Origin: Syngnathus acus
Lineage: Eukaryota > Chordata > Actinopteri > Syngnathiformes > Syngnathidae
DNA length: 64,000 nucleotides
Reading direction: 5' to 3'
Assembly (NCBI RefSeq): GCF_901709675.1
Contig: NC_051088.1
Location: 8,584,193-8,648,192 of the forward strand
Both the position numbers and the translations under genes were made by a program. The notes under the pieces were generated by a model, which had not been told where the DNA came from, ran no database searches, and worked only from the letters and a program-made list of their open reading frames with translations. Of this stretch, positions 11,084 through 63,430 are shown one piece after another. Position 1 is the stretch's first letter; each line of letters begins with the position of its first letter.

Positions 11084-14000
11084 GTACATGCGTGTGTCCG
11101 TGCGTGTTATTGAAGGCAAAGAGAATGCGGGAGAGCCTTGTCAGCCAACATGATTCATGAAAAATGCATGGAGGTTGTGGTGTCAGTTTGCTGCAGCAAA
11201 AGAGCACAGACGAGGTTTTTCGGAGCACTCGCTGTCTGCACCCTCACTCACCCAACCAGCTGCTGCCTTTTCTACAGATGCAGCTAACTTTATTAATCTG
11301 GCTGTCCGTATCCCAAACTGTATGTACTTTGATGCCAAAACCTGTACATTTGTTCTGACAATTTGATTGCAAATTGCTCCAAGGGAACATCTTCTTCTAC
11401 TTGATATTCCTTTTAGGTGTCACTGAGGGGTTGGCGCTACAAAAATACCTCTTTTTGGCACACTGTTATGCAAACTGTACTGTTATAGTTATTAGATGAA
11501 AGACAAGTCTTTGGAATGGAAATGTATGCCTCCACTTATCCAAATTTAGTAAATCCAATTATAACAAAAAATAACTTAACTTTGCCCTGTATTATGAAGG
11601 TAAGTACATTTACAAGAACATGTATTGATATCGAACAAAGGATTATATTGACACAATTTGATCTTCTTGTTGGCTTCATTTAGATGTTTAGAGTGTTGTT
11701 TTTCTATTTACCGATACTGAATTTTTAGTTTCAAGAATGTGATCCAAATTGATTTAATGACTCTTTTCTTTGATGTGCATCATTTTAACAGGGCCATTTT
11801 GGGTGGGCTCTTTTTTGGCTGTTGGTTAAAGTGCTACCAGTTGCATTGACATGTGCTTGATACTCAGTGAATGTATTTTCAGGATGAAAAACAAAGAGGG
11901 AGCGAGACACACCACGGAAAAACACCATTGGTATGGACTAAGTTCCTGTCCATACATGTAGGTTGTCCGCTGGTTGGTGTTCTTGTCAGCCATGATGCCG
12001 TATCTGCATCTGCTGACTGATAATCATCATGACACATGCAGGCCCTCAAAGCCTTGACCTTGTCTGCTGCACTAAAGTCATCTCCAACAAGATTTTGTCC
12101 TGCTTTCCCCACTCTGGCTTCTAATGTGAACATGCTCAATGATAAAAGCACTCCGGAAATAATTAGGCTGTGTAAGACATTTTGTCAGATACTATGTCAA
12201 AAATAATCAAAACAGAATTTGATTGTTCAGCAAGAATTGCAGTGTCTGTCCTCAGCTTTTCCATTTATAGGTTCTATATTTCTTTATTTTTTAAATACAC
12301 GGACTGGTATTAACCTACTGAAACAAGAAAACACATACACCAGATCCGAGATTTGAACTTCAGAACTGTAAATTTTATGTTTCAACATATCACTCAGTTC
12401 TCCATGATGTTATTATAAACATATTTTAGAAATATTACTCCCTCATGAAAAATTATGTTTGAAGACTCTAAGACACAGATTTGTCTGATTTCTTTTTAAA
12501 ATTGCATAAGACTAGCTAAAACCAATCTTTGACCTACATAGTCTATTTTGAGGTCCCAAAGTCCCAAATCTTTCCTGTTCATTGACAGGATTTACATTAT
12601 TACATGGTTCAACTGACACAATTCATTTCTTTCCTTCTACCTGGCCCAATTACAATATACTAGGTCATGACTGTGGAAAGAGAGTGCATACGATTTGACA
12701 TCCTTAGCTCAGATTTGGGTATCTTTGACGTATGGATAAAATTCAGATACGAATCAGATATGCACAAATATGCATTGTCATTGTGAGCTGTATACGAAAC
12801 TATGTATATACGTACGTATGTAAATGTTTTAACTCCTTAAACTGGGTAGAAACAAGCTATTTGGGCAGGCTAAACTTTCAGTGGATTCCATGTGGGTATA
12901 TTTTTGTATTAACCTTCTTGTCATTTTAGGAGTATTTGGTTTTAAAAATGTTAAATGTTTCACTAGATGAAATTGTGAGTGGACATCCTATTGAAAACTT
13001 TTCTAACAGATAGGACGCAGCCTTCCAGTCTGAAATCAAATGCTTTTTAAATGCAAATGGTGGCAAGTGAAAGTACAGGGCACCACATTAACTTTTCTCC
13101 CAATATTATTTCTGCAGAAAACCTTCAGTCTGTAAAACTTTAGTTGGAGGGTCTTGTGCTTCTGCTGTCAAGCTGAGAAACAATAAATTACCTACAGTAA
13201 GAAGCTAAATTTCTGGGTTAACATCTTGTGTTGGCATGATGTTGCAGAGGTTTATGTTCGCTTTAATGGCATAATCATACTGAGAAACGTGGTTGAATTC
13301 CAAACTGTACTACAGCGGTACAGCGGCAGGTTTCATTGAGGTTCCGGAAGAAAATAGTTTTTTAACTTAAGATCAAACGGCTGGCATTGGATTCAAGTTT
13401 GCTTCGTTATCTCACCGTATTTGACCGAGAGGCAATCGAGGCCCAGTGCTCAGCTTGACTGCTCTATCGCCTGATCGTCTTTGTCAGCCTCTCCAGACCA
13501 AATGTTAAGACGCTTTTCCAAAGCTCGGAGCATCTTCCGCTTAGCACCAGATGACTCTTCTAGCCCCATGCTGATTTCAATACGTCAGCGCTGCCTGGAG
13601 CTAAGCCAAAAGTAATACAGAGAGCGAGTAGGAGCAAGGGGAGCGGGAAGACTAGGCGAGAGGAAGGGTGACCATGTGAGGTCGGAAGAGATAAGAGGAT
13701 GACAGGTGGAGCAGAGTAGCAAAAGATGGGGATGGATGTGTGCGTGCGTCAGTGTGTGTGTGTTGAACATTTACATCTCAAAGATGACTAGCATTGTATA
13801 TTATATCTCCTCAGGTTTGTTCTCATCTTCCAGCTTTCCAGTGCATCTCTCCACCTGCTGAGCCATAGGGAGAGATGAAAGTGCGGCGACAGTGCAGGCA
13901 AAGGTGAGGTGAGGTCCTGTTGAGGCAGTGAGAAGCAGAGCAGCTACCCCGGATTGAGTTGGTGAAAATTGCCTCAGATGGTCCCAAAGCGGAATTTCTA

Positions 14001-14554
14001 ATGACCGATTTGCTTCTCGCTGACTCGACAGTTACGTATTTCATATGACTCTTTATAAGCCAATTTATATGAATTTCAAAAACTCCCTTATGGTCTCTAC
14101 TTAAGTTCTCAAGGAGGTCCCTGAAAACAGCTCTGTATTTGGTGAAATGATGTCTAGAAAGACAGCCACCATTATTTTATATAATAAAAACAGAAAAACA
14201 CAATTTATTCTTAAACATGACTGCTAATGCACTTCCACGTACGGTAAGTAAAGTGGCCAAACCAAGAGCTATTTTTATTTTGAGCGGTGTTGTCAACAGA
14301 TACTGAACGTAAATATTAATGTAACTGGATATCTAACTTACTTTTAAAATTACATAAGCAGTAAAGTTACTTTTAACAGCAAGTAGTCAGTAAAGTAAGT
14401 TACTTTATTAAGGTGACTGTGGCAACACTGAGTTCATAATACAATTGTAGACATATAACAAGATCTGCCAGATAAAATATGTAGAATCTGTCCTGATTCA
14501 AGGGTTTAGAGTTTTCAGTTGAACAAAGTGGTAGGAAGTCAAAATACCCTGAGA

Positions 14555-14665
14555 AGACCTAGGCAAGCATGCTGAGAACAAGCAAACTCCACACAGGAAA
14601 GCTGGAGCCAAGATTAGGACCACAAACCTCAGAACAGTGAAGCAAGGGGGGCTTACCACTAGCCC
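14555..14665 (-). repeat. Degraded SINE fragment
   Basis: GAACAAGCAAACTCCACACA, then GGAAAGCTGGAGCC and CAAACCTCAGAACAGTGAAG, matches the minus-strand SINE at 63095-63430 with many changes. Confidence 0.65.
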
Positions 14666-16688
14666 TGATGACCCCCCCCAAAAAAACTAGAGGATTTGCT
14701 ATCGAGCCCGTGAAGCATACATTTAAATGTAAGCATTCGTCTGAATCAACTAGCTAAGGAGAGAAACGGTAACAGAAAGACTGCATTCTCACTTCTCATA
14801 AAGCAATTGCAACTAATGAGGTTGCTAGGCAACAGGTGCATGCTTTGTGAAAGTCTTGTAAATCAAACTAATTCAAAGCAAAAAATGACAAAAGTATTTA
14901 CTACCTTTTGTTGGATTTTAGCAATTTGACATGGTTTTTAAATTGGTAATTTGTTAAAAATGACACATTTAATTTTTAGTGCTTTAACAGTTACAGAAAC
15001 ATTATTGCTAAAGAGCTGGATGTCCAAAACTTTCTTCCAAGTGCCGCATACAGAAAAATGAAAGGATGCAAGGGTCACATTGACATTCTTTACCTTTAAT
15101 TAATTTCACTTGATAAAACCAGCCCATTGTTACAAACACTATTTAGTGTTGTGTTTTAAATAAGAAAGTAAAAGACGAGAATGATTTTTTTTCAGTTTTA
15201 TTTTCTCTTCTCCTGCTTTGCCACTGAGTCACATTACATAGTTCAATCCAGGAAAACGATATGGGTCGTGCCAATTGCAATTTATCCAAAGTAGTATATG
15301 CTGTGGCTGCTAAAAATTGATGGCAGGTCACAAATGACCCCCGGGTCAAACTTTGGACACCACTGCTCTTGTTCATGGTTGTCTCAAGTTCAATTTCCAG
15401 CTAAAAGATACCTACGTAACAAATGAAAATAAATTTACCTCAAATTAGGCCAGTTCTTGAAGGAAATAAATAAAAGATGAATGCCTCTGAAATCCATGTA
15501 AATGTATTTTAATCACTGATTATTGTACAACTTCCTTTGAGTGTGAAAGACCTCCTGGACACCAGCAGTTTTTATCAGCAGCAATTTAGCACTGCAGCAC
15601 CTGATGCAGCTGACGGTGAGAAACCAGGCAGGCTGAAAGTGAGTGCCATCTTATTTCCCCTGCTGGCCATCATTTATTGAAGCTGCACGAAGACAGAATG
15701 AGCAAGATCTCGGCCAATGGCCAACTTGCTTTCCTGCATTTGGCTTATCTCACCGACAGCCTCTCCCTCTTTTCTCTCATTATCTCTCATCTTTTCTCTC
15801 CTCTTCCCCCATGTCATCCGCTTCTCGTCTCCGGAGTAACAGAGGGAGTCTTAGCACAGTTTAATCTCCAGCTGAGAGCTTGCCGCACCGGAGCCAAATC
15901 CAGACTTTGTCGTTTATTCTAAGTCAGGGCATAGCGGAGGACAGAGTGAGTGTTTGTGTTGAGCGCGATCAGGTTGATTGAACTGCCAGAAAAGCCCTCA
16001 GGCGCAGAAAAGCAAAGAGGAAAATAAAAGAGAGAGAGAGTGATTTTTCACAAGTGCAAGATGAACGGGGTAATCTGATGCCTTGAGATATTTGAAGGCC
16101 TAGCCAACGCTCCAAGCGATGGGAGACAGCGTAAAGCTGCTGCGCTTCAACTAGCAGACAAATAATAAGCAAAAAGTCATTCGAATGAAGACAAAGAAGG
16201 GTGACCCTATGTAAATAATAATGGCAGGTCATTAAAAGCACAAAAGGTGAGTGAAATGCTTATATTCTTAATATTTCATACTCCTGTGTACGGTCCCCCA
16301 TCATTTGTCCACCAAATAGAAAGAAAACTTCTCAAAACCTGACCTTTTAGCATAGAATAGTTGTGGAAAAAAGGAAGACTTCAAGCTGCTTTCAGCCCAA
16401 AGAAGTGTGAAAGGTTATATCTAGGGGTCTGTTTATAAGGTAGATAAGGACATCTGAACTTTACTGGACCACACAGACACTTCTGTCTGAGAATGAAATA
16501 TACAGCTTGGTATTCTCAAGCTGACTCTTAAGAAATATGCTCAGCAGAGAGAGGCCAGGAGTGAATCTGTTTTTACTTCAACTTACTCCTTCTCATTTCT
16601 TAATCTAACTTAATTTGTACGTTATTTTTATTTGTCTGTTTTTCTGTTTGCTTGATCTCTTTATCTTTTTGAGATGTTTAAAGTTAAG

Positions 16689-16689
<1 letters not shown>

Positions 16690-16719
<30 letters not shown>
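16690..16719. repeat. (TCAA)n microsatellite
   Basis: Seven perfect tetranucleotide copies directly before a long (CACT)n tract. Confidence 0.97.
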
Positions 16720-16722
<3 letters not shown>

Positions 16723-16723
16723 C

Positions 16724-16866
16724 CACTCACTCACTCACTCACTCACTCACTCACTCACTCACTCACTCACTCACTCACTCACTCACTCTCACTCACTCAC
16801 TCACTCACTCACTCACTCACTCACTCACTCACTCACTCACTCACTCACTCACTCACTCACTCACCC
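16724..16866. repeat. (CACT)n microsatellite, about 35 repeats
   Basis: Tetranucleotide tract of about 143 bp with a single slip (CACTCTCACT) near 16786. The open frame across it (repeating LTHS) is an artefact. Confidence 0.97.
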
Positions 16867-17864
16867 ACACTTAAGGGAGAGGAGCCACAATTGGCTATGA
16901 TCATTTCTGTATATTTGATAATCTCAAAGAAATTTTGTAGAAAAGATTGTAAAAATGGTAGAGTGAATCTCAACTGGTTCTTAAAGACAAGCATAGATGA
17001 TTGTGAAGACAGGTCATTTCGATTGAGAATACAGTCTATGATATCCAGGCCAAATTCTCTCCGGAGGTCTGAATCTGTCCTTCTTTTCCTTAATATTTTC
17101 ATGATGGGATTTTTAATTTTGATTGATGGCTTGCCTGTCAAATAAACTTGTTCCCAAAAGGTTGAGGGTTTTTGAATGTTACATTTTCCAGCTGGTAATA
17201 GAGAGCATCTGAGATGGGCATTTGGATATGGTGAGAATTCACATTTAGTTTAGAGGAATCATTTGTGTATCGCGTAAAAAACCCAAAATCCAATTAATGA
17301 TTTATATGACATTTTTACGGATGGCTAAGATCATAAGTTGATAAGCATGCGATTGGGGTTAAAGGCGGTTTACAAGTGCCCATTTTACACATTTGTGATC
17401 GCCGTGCTCAACTTTACATCATCCGCCTGTGGAAAACTGCTTGTAGTTCCTGCTTGTGCTCCCTGACTTCTTGCATAGGCTCCAGCAAATCAGTTTCTCC
17501 TTCTACCATGTCAAGGGCTATGGCTCTCGCATGCTGATTTTAAAGGGTTTAAAGGAGCAGCTTTGATTGATGGTGAATCAAGTTGGTTGTCTTTACGCCC
17601 ACAACAACGCAAACAGCCCGTTTCCAACAGTGACAAGCTCCGCACGTCTGCAAACACATCAAAACTTTGTTGAGTGCTCCTTCATGCAGTTAGACAGCTG
17701 GACTTACAATGGGCATGAAAATAGAGCCCTTTATCTTTAAACTCCACTGGGAAGTCCAGCTTTGCAGCATATCTGTGCTGTGCTCGTTCATATGAACGAT
17801 GCATCCCGTGTTTCATTGAGGTATGGGGTCTACTAGGGTTGAGGCAACCTTTTGAGGAAATGAC

Positions 17865-17927
17865 ATACATACACACACACGCACGCACGCATGCACGCAC
17901 GCACGCACGCACGCACGCACACACACA
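17865..17927. repeat. (CACG)n microsatellite with CA ends
   Basis: Alternating purine-pyrimidine CACG/CA tract with one ATGC change. Confidence 0.95.
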
Positions 17928-20900
17928 TTACCATTCTGTGAGGACAACAATGTCCATCATGTTTTATCATTATGGAAAAACAGTCATTCAACAGCCACAT
18001 CTGGACTCAACAACAACCTCACACATAACCACCCCCATGAGACACATCTATTGGAGCCGGAAATTGGGGAACTTGAAATTCAACTGTTCACGTTTTTAAC
18101 AACCAAGAAGAGACCCGGCTGCCTTAATTTAACTTTTATGGATTAAATCGCTTAAGTGTATTTGGCAAAGGAGGCAAAAAAACATGGAACTTTCATCCCA
18201 ATAAACTGAGCTCATTTTTTCATTATTTTCACCAAAGTTATAATAAGGACTAAAATTTCTGACTTAAGCTTGAGCTCCCGCCTATCGCTTGTCTAATTTT
18301 GAAACATGTGATAATTGAACTGAGTTTGGAGCGGTTTGTGTTTTCAGTAACCCTAATGTGTAACTGTGTATCGGAATAGCTAAAGCATTATCACCAATGT
18401 AATTCAAAGGCAGCTATCTCCCAATAATGCACTTTTGCCAAGATATCGCCTCCCCCTCAGCTTCTGAGAGTGTTGTGTCTTGAATAGGAGACAAGGTCAC
18501 TCTGATACTTATTAAAAAACACATTTTGAACAATAAAAGCCACATTTTGGGCTAGCGCTTTGCTCAAGGTTCCCGATACATCTGACAAAGTTGTTTTCTA
18601 TAGAACTTCTATTTTGCTTTGCCATTGTGATGGAAAAAGACACATTATAAAATAAGAACAAGAATCCACTGCAGCATTTCTCATTTTCTTCAAAGTCATT
18701 TTAAGAACTGTGCCTTTGATCAAGTTAAACATTCTGAGGATTTCTCCATTGGTTCAAAAATTCATCAGACGTGGTTGTTTATGCAGTCTGGTCTTGTGCT
18801 CTATTCAGCAAAACAATCATAGGATTTACATTGGCCTTTTTTACATAAATTATTTCACGTTTATCTTTTTTGTAGCCTCGTCCCCTCCATAACCAGACCA
18901 ACCAGCTGTGTTCTCAGCAAAATTTAGTAGGACAAAAGTTTGAACTGGACAATTGTTAGCAACATGATTGTCATGAAGAACATGCTGCACTGAAAACACT
19001 AGATTTTGATTTGAAATTGATATGATATCTTAAGTAACAGTGGTTTTAAAGTAACAGGTTTCTAATCATTACAATTCTCTTTTTTTTCTCTCAAATTAAA
19101 TCCCACTAAATTCCACAGAGAAGTGGCCCCATGCAGAAAATTCATTAGGACATTTTCTTTTTAACCCTCATAAAACCACAAAATGAAGCAAGAAAGGCCT
19201 TCAGTACATTGAAAACAAACCTCACAAAAATAAATAAAATCAAATACAATTTAGAAAGCACGAAGCACATTCACATTTTAAGAATGGAATCATAGTGTTC
19301 CTTTTTTTGACTGCAGATTGGAATAAAAGTACAAAAACTACACAGCTCTCTAACCTTTTCAGCTCATCAAAACAGGTCTGTTTTTCAATGAAACTTGGTC
19401 AAATGTTATAAAAGAAAGGGGAGGTCCATAAGACGTCTACCAAGTGGTACACTTGAGTTCAGTCCAACACGGTACAGTTCAGATTCAGTAAACTTTGATG
19501 AGGCTTGCGTTTCCAACACTGGGCGTCAGCTTCTGTTAATAAATGAACTTTTAATTGAACAAAAACATAAATAAATCCAACACTAGCAACATGGAAGGTT
19601 TACAGTACAGTGTGCAACACTTTAAAATGCGACTGGGACTCCAGCGTCTGTTGCAAGTCACAGTTTTAGCGTTTATAGCTCCACCCAGCCCACTAAAACG
19701 ATCTGAAATTTCGGGTGGTTACAATGGAAACACAATAAAAGGCATGTAAGGAACTGAACTGAAATGTACCACTAATGTTTTGGAGGATTTGGCCAAGACC
19801 GCCAGGATTCCCTCCAAATTCCTGTCACTAATCCGCTTTATGAAAACAAGCGCACCAAAATGAAAAAGCTCTTTGACACAGCCTGTTCAAGGCGAGTTTT
19901 ATCCACCTTTTGCCGTACCACTATTTTGTTTAGACGGTCGCAGAATGGGAAACCAAGTCATTCCGCCAACATTCTGACTGGGGAAGGGAGGGGCCTTCTG
20001 CGAGTCGACTCGTATGCAGGATGTGTAAAACAAATTGGATCCTAAAAATACCAAGTTTGGCATTTCGATGGAAACCTGATGAAATATAGAACGTTTCTGC
20101 AAGTTATATATCTATTTTTCCAAGTACCTATTTTTATAAGTCTCACTATCATGACAACATTTCATAACACATTTCATCTAAAGAAAAGAAGTCTCTTTGC
20201 ACTGAACAACATTCAAAGTAAAACATGGCACGTAACGACTTTTCCTTGCTATTTTTTTGTTCACTTGGAAATATCAAATCCTGTCAAACCTATCATTTGT
20301 ACATTAAATGCAAAACAACTCTGTCAATTCAAACAACAAGGTCTGTATTTATATAGCTATAAATGTGTTCATATATCGTTTGCTCTCTTTTGATTTAGCT
20401 TTGTTGTGCAAATTCAGCAGAAACACGAGTGGCGTACAGCACTAAGGAGAGGAGGCAGTTTGGTGGGGATGGAATCAAATGCGGCATTGGACAAAAAGCA
20501 GAGTTTTAAAATTTAAAAATAAAACTGTTTGACTATAATGACTCCTTGTCGGTAGGTATTGGAGTTTGCCAGAGGAAGAGTTTTCCCACAGCAAAAGCTC
20601 CTCAGTCTCCACCCTGATGAGGAGTCACACTGGATCTGCATGACCTCCCACTGGAAAATGGCAACAGGAAAGGAAAATCCCCAATTGGGATCAGGTATCC
20701 TGGTTCCTTTTGTCTTCAAGTTTGAGCCTGTTGAATTTGCACCTCGGTCGTAGTCCTGATTGCGTCTAGAGAAGTCAACCACTGCCCTCTACGAGTAACT
20801 GCTCAATTTGGTTGTTCCAGGCTTGGTTTGCAGCTCAGTAAAAAAGAAACAAAATGATTCCAGCCTTTGCTGTCTCTTCATGAGCTTGTAGTTTCCTTTG

Positions 20901-21008
20901 CCTGTCTTTTGTTGTTCAAAATGTTGCCAAGCTCAGTTTTCACATGTCTGGGAGCGCAAAGCTGTCTACGGGAAGGCTTCTTGCCTGGCCGAGTGAGCGT
21001 TTTAACCC

Positions 21009-58578
<37,570 letters not shown>

Positions 58579-58730
58579 CTAAGAAACAGAAAAGATAGAC
58601 AGAGTGAGTCACCTAAACAGGTGAATAAAAAAACAAATTCCATTGTGATTCATCCTGGCTTGTTGTGGCAGAGCGCGAGTCATCCAGCATGACCATGCAG
58701 AGTGACCAAAATAGTACACACTCTCACTCT

Positions 58731-58916
<186 letters not shown>

Positions 58917-60286
58917 TACAAGGAAATGACAGAAGGGGTTTAGCTGGATGGGCATGTGCGACTGTCATGGGAATTGGAGGAAAGGGCCATCGACAACAGC
59001 AAAATGATAGAAGAGGAAAAAGAAGGTGAAGACAAGACTCAAACAGTGGTAAACGTGTGAGATATATTCACTCACACTATACAGCGGCCGCATGAGAGAG
59101 GAGTGAGAGATGCGATAGGGAGGGAAATTGCAAAGTGAAATTGGCATTTTCCATTTGCTCACTGACACACTTGATTTGGTAGACCGAACTTGACCACCTC
59201 AAATGTGCGTGCGTGCGGTGGGGCTTGTAGCACATTTATGATGCAGACTAAAAGTGTCTCTCCTCCAGCACACACTATCTGCCTTTGTGCCCATATCCTC
59301 TTTAACCTTATCCAGTGGAGACCCTCATCCAGGACACTCACACGAGGCGGGATGCTTTTATTAGCATTGCCACAATGTCCCACTAGTTAAATACTTGCCT
59401 AAATACTGACAGCCAGCAGTGAAACAATAGGACCCTCTGAGGCCAGGCCCCCATTAAACTTTAAGGGGTTTCACTTGTCTGCTGTCACCAAAACACTGGG
59501 TGGACTTGTTCTCCAGTCGGCTCCTGCCCACCCCGGCGGCCCGCCACATCATGCTTTATTCATACGGTCACATGCTTTAAAATGCCAACACAGACCACAC
59601 CGTGACACCCTCTCACACGGCCGCAATCACCCAAGGTCTAATCGGCTTTCTCGAGGGTACTTATGAAGATAAAAATAGGCATACAAGGAAGTAAAAGCAA
59701 ATTTATGATGTGCAGGTTTGCATTAAAGCTGATGATAATAATTAATGTGGAAGTACAATGGATTGGCACAACTTGAACACAATCTGTTCAAAGTGGCTCT
59801 TCACCCTTCATTCCAGTTTCATTCATTCCATCTTATTAATATTCATTAATTCATGCCTGGTTGTAACTGAACTTTTTCAATACGTTGAAATAAAGTGGGG
59901 GAAAAGTTTGTAATGGCACTTGTGTATTATGCACTTAGCATATGTAATTGTCATGTAAGAGAAGAGACAGCTAAAATGTTGTAAACTGTGAGATGCCACT
60001 GTTAATGTACTTGTAAAACAGGTTGCAAGCTGATGCATGCGTTTGTCTTATTTAATTTCACATCTTAAAAACACATTATTCAAAATGCGATATTTTTCAA
60101 TATTTATAACAAAGATAAGTCTTCTTGATGTACCCAATAAATGCTCAATGCTGCTGCTCTACTTACTAAAATTGGACTTGCTCACTTTTAGAAAATATTG
60201 ATAGAAAAAGCATGTTTCATTTTAAAAGGGGATTTTCTTTGCATTCTTGTTTGAACAAGAAGGGATGGCTGTTATCTCATTTATAT

Positions 60287-60316
60287 GAGTGTGACTATAT
60301 ATATATAGTCACACTC
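60287..60316. repeat. Perfect 30-bp palindrome
   Basis: Arms GAGTGTGACTATATA and its complement, no mismatch, centred on an (AT)n core at 60301/60302. Confidence 0.93.
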
Positions 60317-62583
60317 GCACTCATGTTACAGTTGTTTTGACATTATTGTTTCCATTTGTAGTCAGTCATCGCTATAAAACCACTTATCAACTTAGCCTCG
60401 TACGCCGCTATCGGCTATCAGCAGGTCACTGACTTGACGTGGTTAAGCTTTGATCTCGAGTGCCGGTGTCAATTCTGTTAAAAGTTTTCGAGTGGCGGAA
60501 CCCAGCGAGGCAAAAGTTGCAGTTCTGAACCCCGTCCCTCCCAAATGAGAGCCCCCTCTGCCTGGCAATATGTCCTTCCTTCACTCCCCTGAGTCCCCAG
60601 TGCTGCTGGAGATGAGTAATCAAACTCATTACCGGAGCCTCTGGCCAGCGCCTGCATGTCACTACATGTAATTAATCTACCTGAGCCAACATATACAGTA
60701 GCCAGGCTCCTGAGGGAAAAGACTCGAGGAGAGCGGGTTGGTGGGAAAGAAATGTGGCGAAATGGTGAGGCAAGCTTAGGGACGGCTCCAGAGCAAATTA
60801 TTGCGGAATACGAATTAGGCAGAGAGGACATTAAAACGATGAGGACGGCAACAAAGGACAAAAACATGGAAAACGGGTACAAAGTGAACAACGACCACTG
60901 GGACTGTCCCAAAAAGTATGAAGTGTTTAAAGGCAGAGGAAGCAAAGTATAGTAGAGAGGCGAGTAGTCATTTAGAGGTGACAGGAGGACTGGGAAGGAG
61001 GAGGCAGGAGATGTTACGTTGGGGCACCCAAAGTACGAGGTGAGCAGAAAGCATTCGCCGGCCTCATTACAGTAACACTGCAAGTTGGCTCGGGTTCATT
61101 CGTTATCTGCTCCTGCACTCGTTTACTTTCCCGCGACATGAATCGTCTCTATGGATTGCATGTCTCTGCAGAATGTGGGGATAGATATTGTGTGTATTTC
61201 TGTGTGCGTGCATGTGTGTGTATATCTGGTAGATTACGAAGAACTGCAGATTTTTACCAAGGCTACCTGTGTGATGAGGAGGGTAAAAGAAAAAAAGCTG
61301 AGTTTGTGTGCATGCTCAGGTTGCCCTCATGTAATTAGTCATCTTGGCAGATACCTAGAGAGTATGTTCGAAATAGACTTCAAGTAGTGTTTGTGTCTCT
61401 TTACTTCACAGGGACTTTTTGCCTCTTTAATTTGACAGTTAAAACTTACTGAGATTTTGTTATAAATATGGCATTTTGTACCTGCAATCATAACATTTGT
61501 TCATGATTTAGCTTTGCATAATATCCCTGTAGGTCATTTAATGCAATGACAGATTATGATGACATGATTAGTAGATTAGTATATTATATTGGAAGATTAT
61601 TCTATTTATTTATTTATTTTCAAGTTCAAAGAGTTACAATGCGAATTTGAAATGATCAATTCTTAGTGAGTTTGGCTTTTAATTTATTTTAGAGAATGGG
61701 TCCTTTTTGTGTTTGTTTATTTAATTATTATTTTTGCACCATGAGTATAGACTGTAAACAGGTTAAGATACATTTCTTTTTTTTAATTTCATAGTTTTTA
61801 CAAATAACAGTAGATAACTGTTTTTTGCACTTGTATGGTGGTTGAGGATGTTAAAATATTACTTCAAAAAAATCTCTACAATTAATAAAGGCTTCATGAT
61901 GGTGACAGTTTGACACTAACAGATCCACGAAATCAATCCGTGTCTAAACACACACTGTATACATTCAGTATAAGTGTCACCGTAATGCATCGTCTAGTTC
62001 CTCATTTCACCCGAAAAAAAATCTGTGATTTCTCATTGTTCTCCGTATCCATTGCATGAAGTAGATGTTATGCTCTTAGAAATGCATATTGCTCAGGCTT
62101 CCATAAATGTTTTTGATAAATGAACTGCAAGCAGACAATGTGCATTATAACAGCAAAACAGCAACTGAGGAGGAATCTTCTTGGACAAAGTTTGCATTTT
62201 ATGAGCACACAGTGGACCTTCACTTCACAACACGATTAAGTTAGAATGCTGACTGTGGACTGTTTCACAAAAATATTTCAAATTTCAGAAAGATTTCCGT
62301 GACTGGAACTGGATTTCTTTATGATGGAGTGGACATAATATTCTTGACAACATTCAACTATGCATATAATATGATGAAAATTATGAAATATAAGCATAAA
62401 TATTAACTCTGGAACAGCCACTGCTTCAGCCTCCATTTAACAAAGCCAAAATTGAAATACAAACACACGCATATAAGCCCGCATGCACATACATGCACAG
62501 AGTAGGTGTATGTATAATAAATCATGTAAAGCAGGTCACTGGTCATTACTGATAGTACAGTCTCGATCGATTCTGCATAATTA

Positions 62584-62595
62584 GGGGGGGGGGGG
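62584..62595. repeat. (G)12 homopolymer
   Basis: Twelve guanines in a row; assembly length here may be unreliable. Confidence 0.9.
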
Positions 62596-63094
62596 TCATG
62601 TGGCGAATCAGCCATGTGCTAGGTTGGCCTCTGAAATACCTAAACAGCAAGTGTGCACCCTATCTCTCCGTGTGCACATGATTTCCCTGTTTGTGTGCAT
62701 GCAAGCATCGTCTGGATCCCCAGTGTACATGTAGATTGGACGCCTGAGTGTTGGCAAGGGGTTAAGTAATGCACAATGAGACAGAAAGATTGAATGGACA
62801 GGGGAACATCCACTGCCAGCTAATTTTTGCAATGATTTATTGCACGTGACTCCCCCAGACACAGCCTGCTGCCATACATATACATACACTTTCCTCACGA
62901 GAATACTAAACACAATGGTAAAAGTGAGCAGGTTATCAATCATAATGGATATTATATACCGCCTGTTTAGTGCTCTGCATAACAAATATTTCACTTTCAT
63001 TTTGCCTTTTAATATGCACACACACATTAAAAAAACTGGAATTAGAAAGTGGAAGACACACCAACTCCCACAGCACCCGCATTAGTTTCATTTG

Positions 63095-63430
63095 CATCCA
63101 TCCACCGATCCATCCATCTTCTACTGTATACCGCTTGTCCCCACGGGGGTTGCGGACCTCTCCCAACACTCATCGGGCAGTAGGTGGGGGACACCCTGAA
63201 CCGGTTGCCAGCCAATCGCAGGGCACACAGAGACAAACAACCATCCGCACTCAGTCAGCCTACCAAGCATGTTTCTGGGATGTGGGAGGAAACCGGAGTG
63301 CTCGGAAAAAACCCACGCGGGCATGGGGAGAACATACAAACTCCACACAGGAAGGGCTGGAGGTGGAATTGAACCCACACCCTCCTAACTGTGAGGCGGA
63401 CGTGCTAACCAGTGCCCCACCGTGCCGCCC
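63095..63430 (-). repeat. tRNA-derived SINE, well preserved
   Basis: On the minus strand it starts GGGCGGCACGGTGGGGCACT, has GTTAGCACGTCCGCCTCACA, a pol III B-box-like GGGTTCAATTCC, CCTGTGTGGAGTTTGTATGT, GCGATTGGCTGGCAACCGGT and a (GATG)n tail. It is the most intact copy in the window. Since plxna4 is also on the minus strand, it is in sense orientation within the upstream intron. Confidence 0.87.

Larger units (their letters stand above)
11084..21008. other. plxna4 3' UTR (unbounded) and 3' flank
   Basis: No second gene was recognised. The transcript's 3' UTR must begin at 21008 and run to lower coordinates. I found no convincing AATAAA on the minus strand close to the stop; a weak ATTAAA (complement of TTTAAT) lies near 19549. 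Microsatellites at 16.7 and 17.9 kb and a degraded SINE at 14.6 kb are the only repeats I could name. Confidence 0.55.

Noticed and set aside
16625-16632. TTTATT (AATAAA on the minus strand) as the plxna4 poly(A) signal
   Set aside because: It is 4.4 kb past the stop with no supporting downstream element visible; it cannot be told from chance in AT-rich sequence.
60478-61083. 201-codon open frame on the minus strand, the longest in the window
   Set aside because: No recognisable domain, low-complexity hydrophobic and serine/proline content, no plexin similarity and no phase-compatible splice context; a chance frame in intron.
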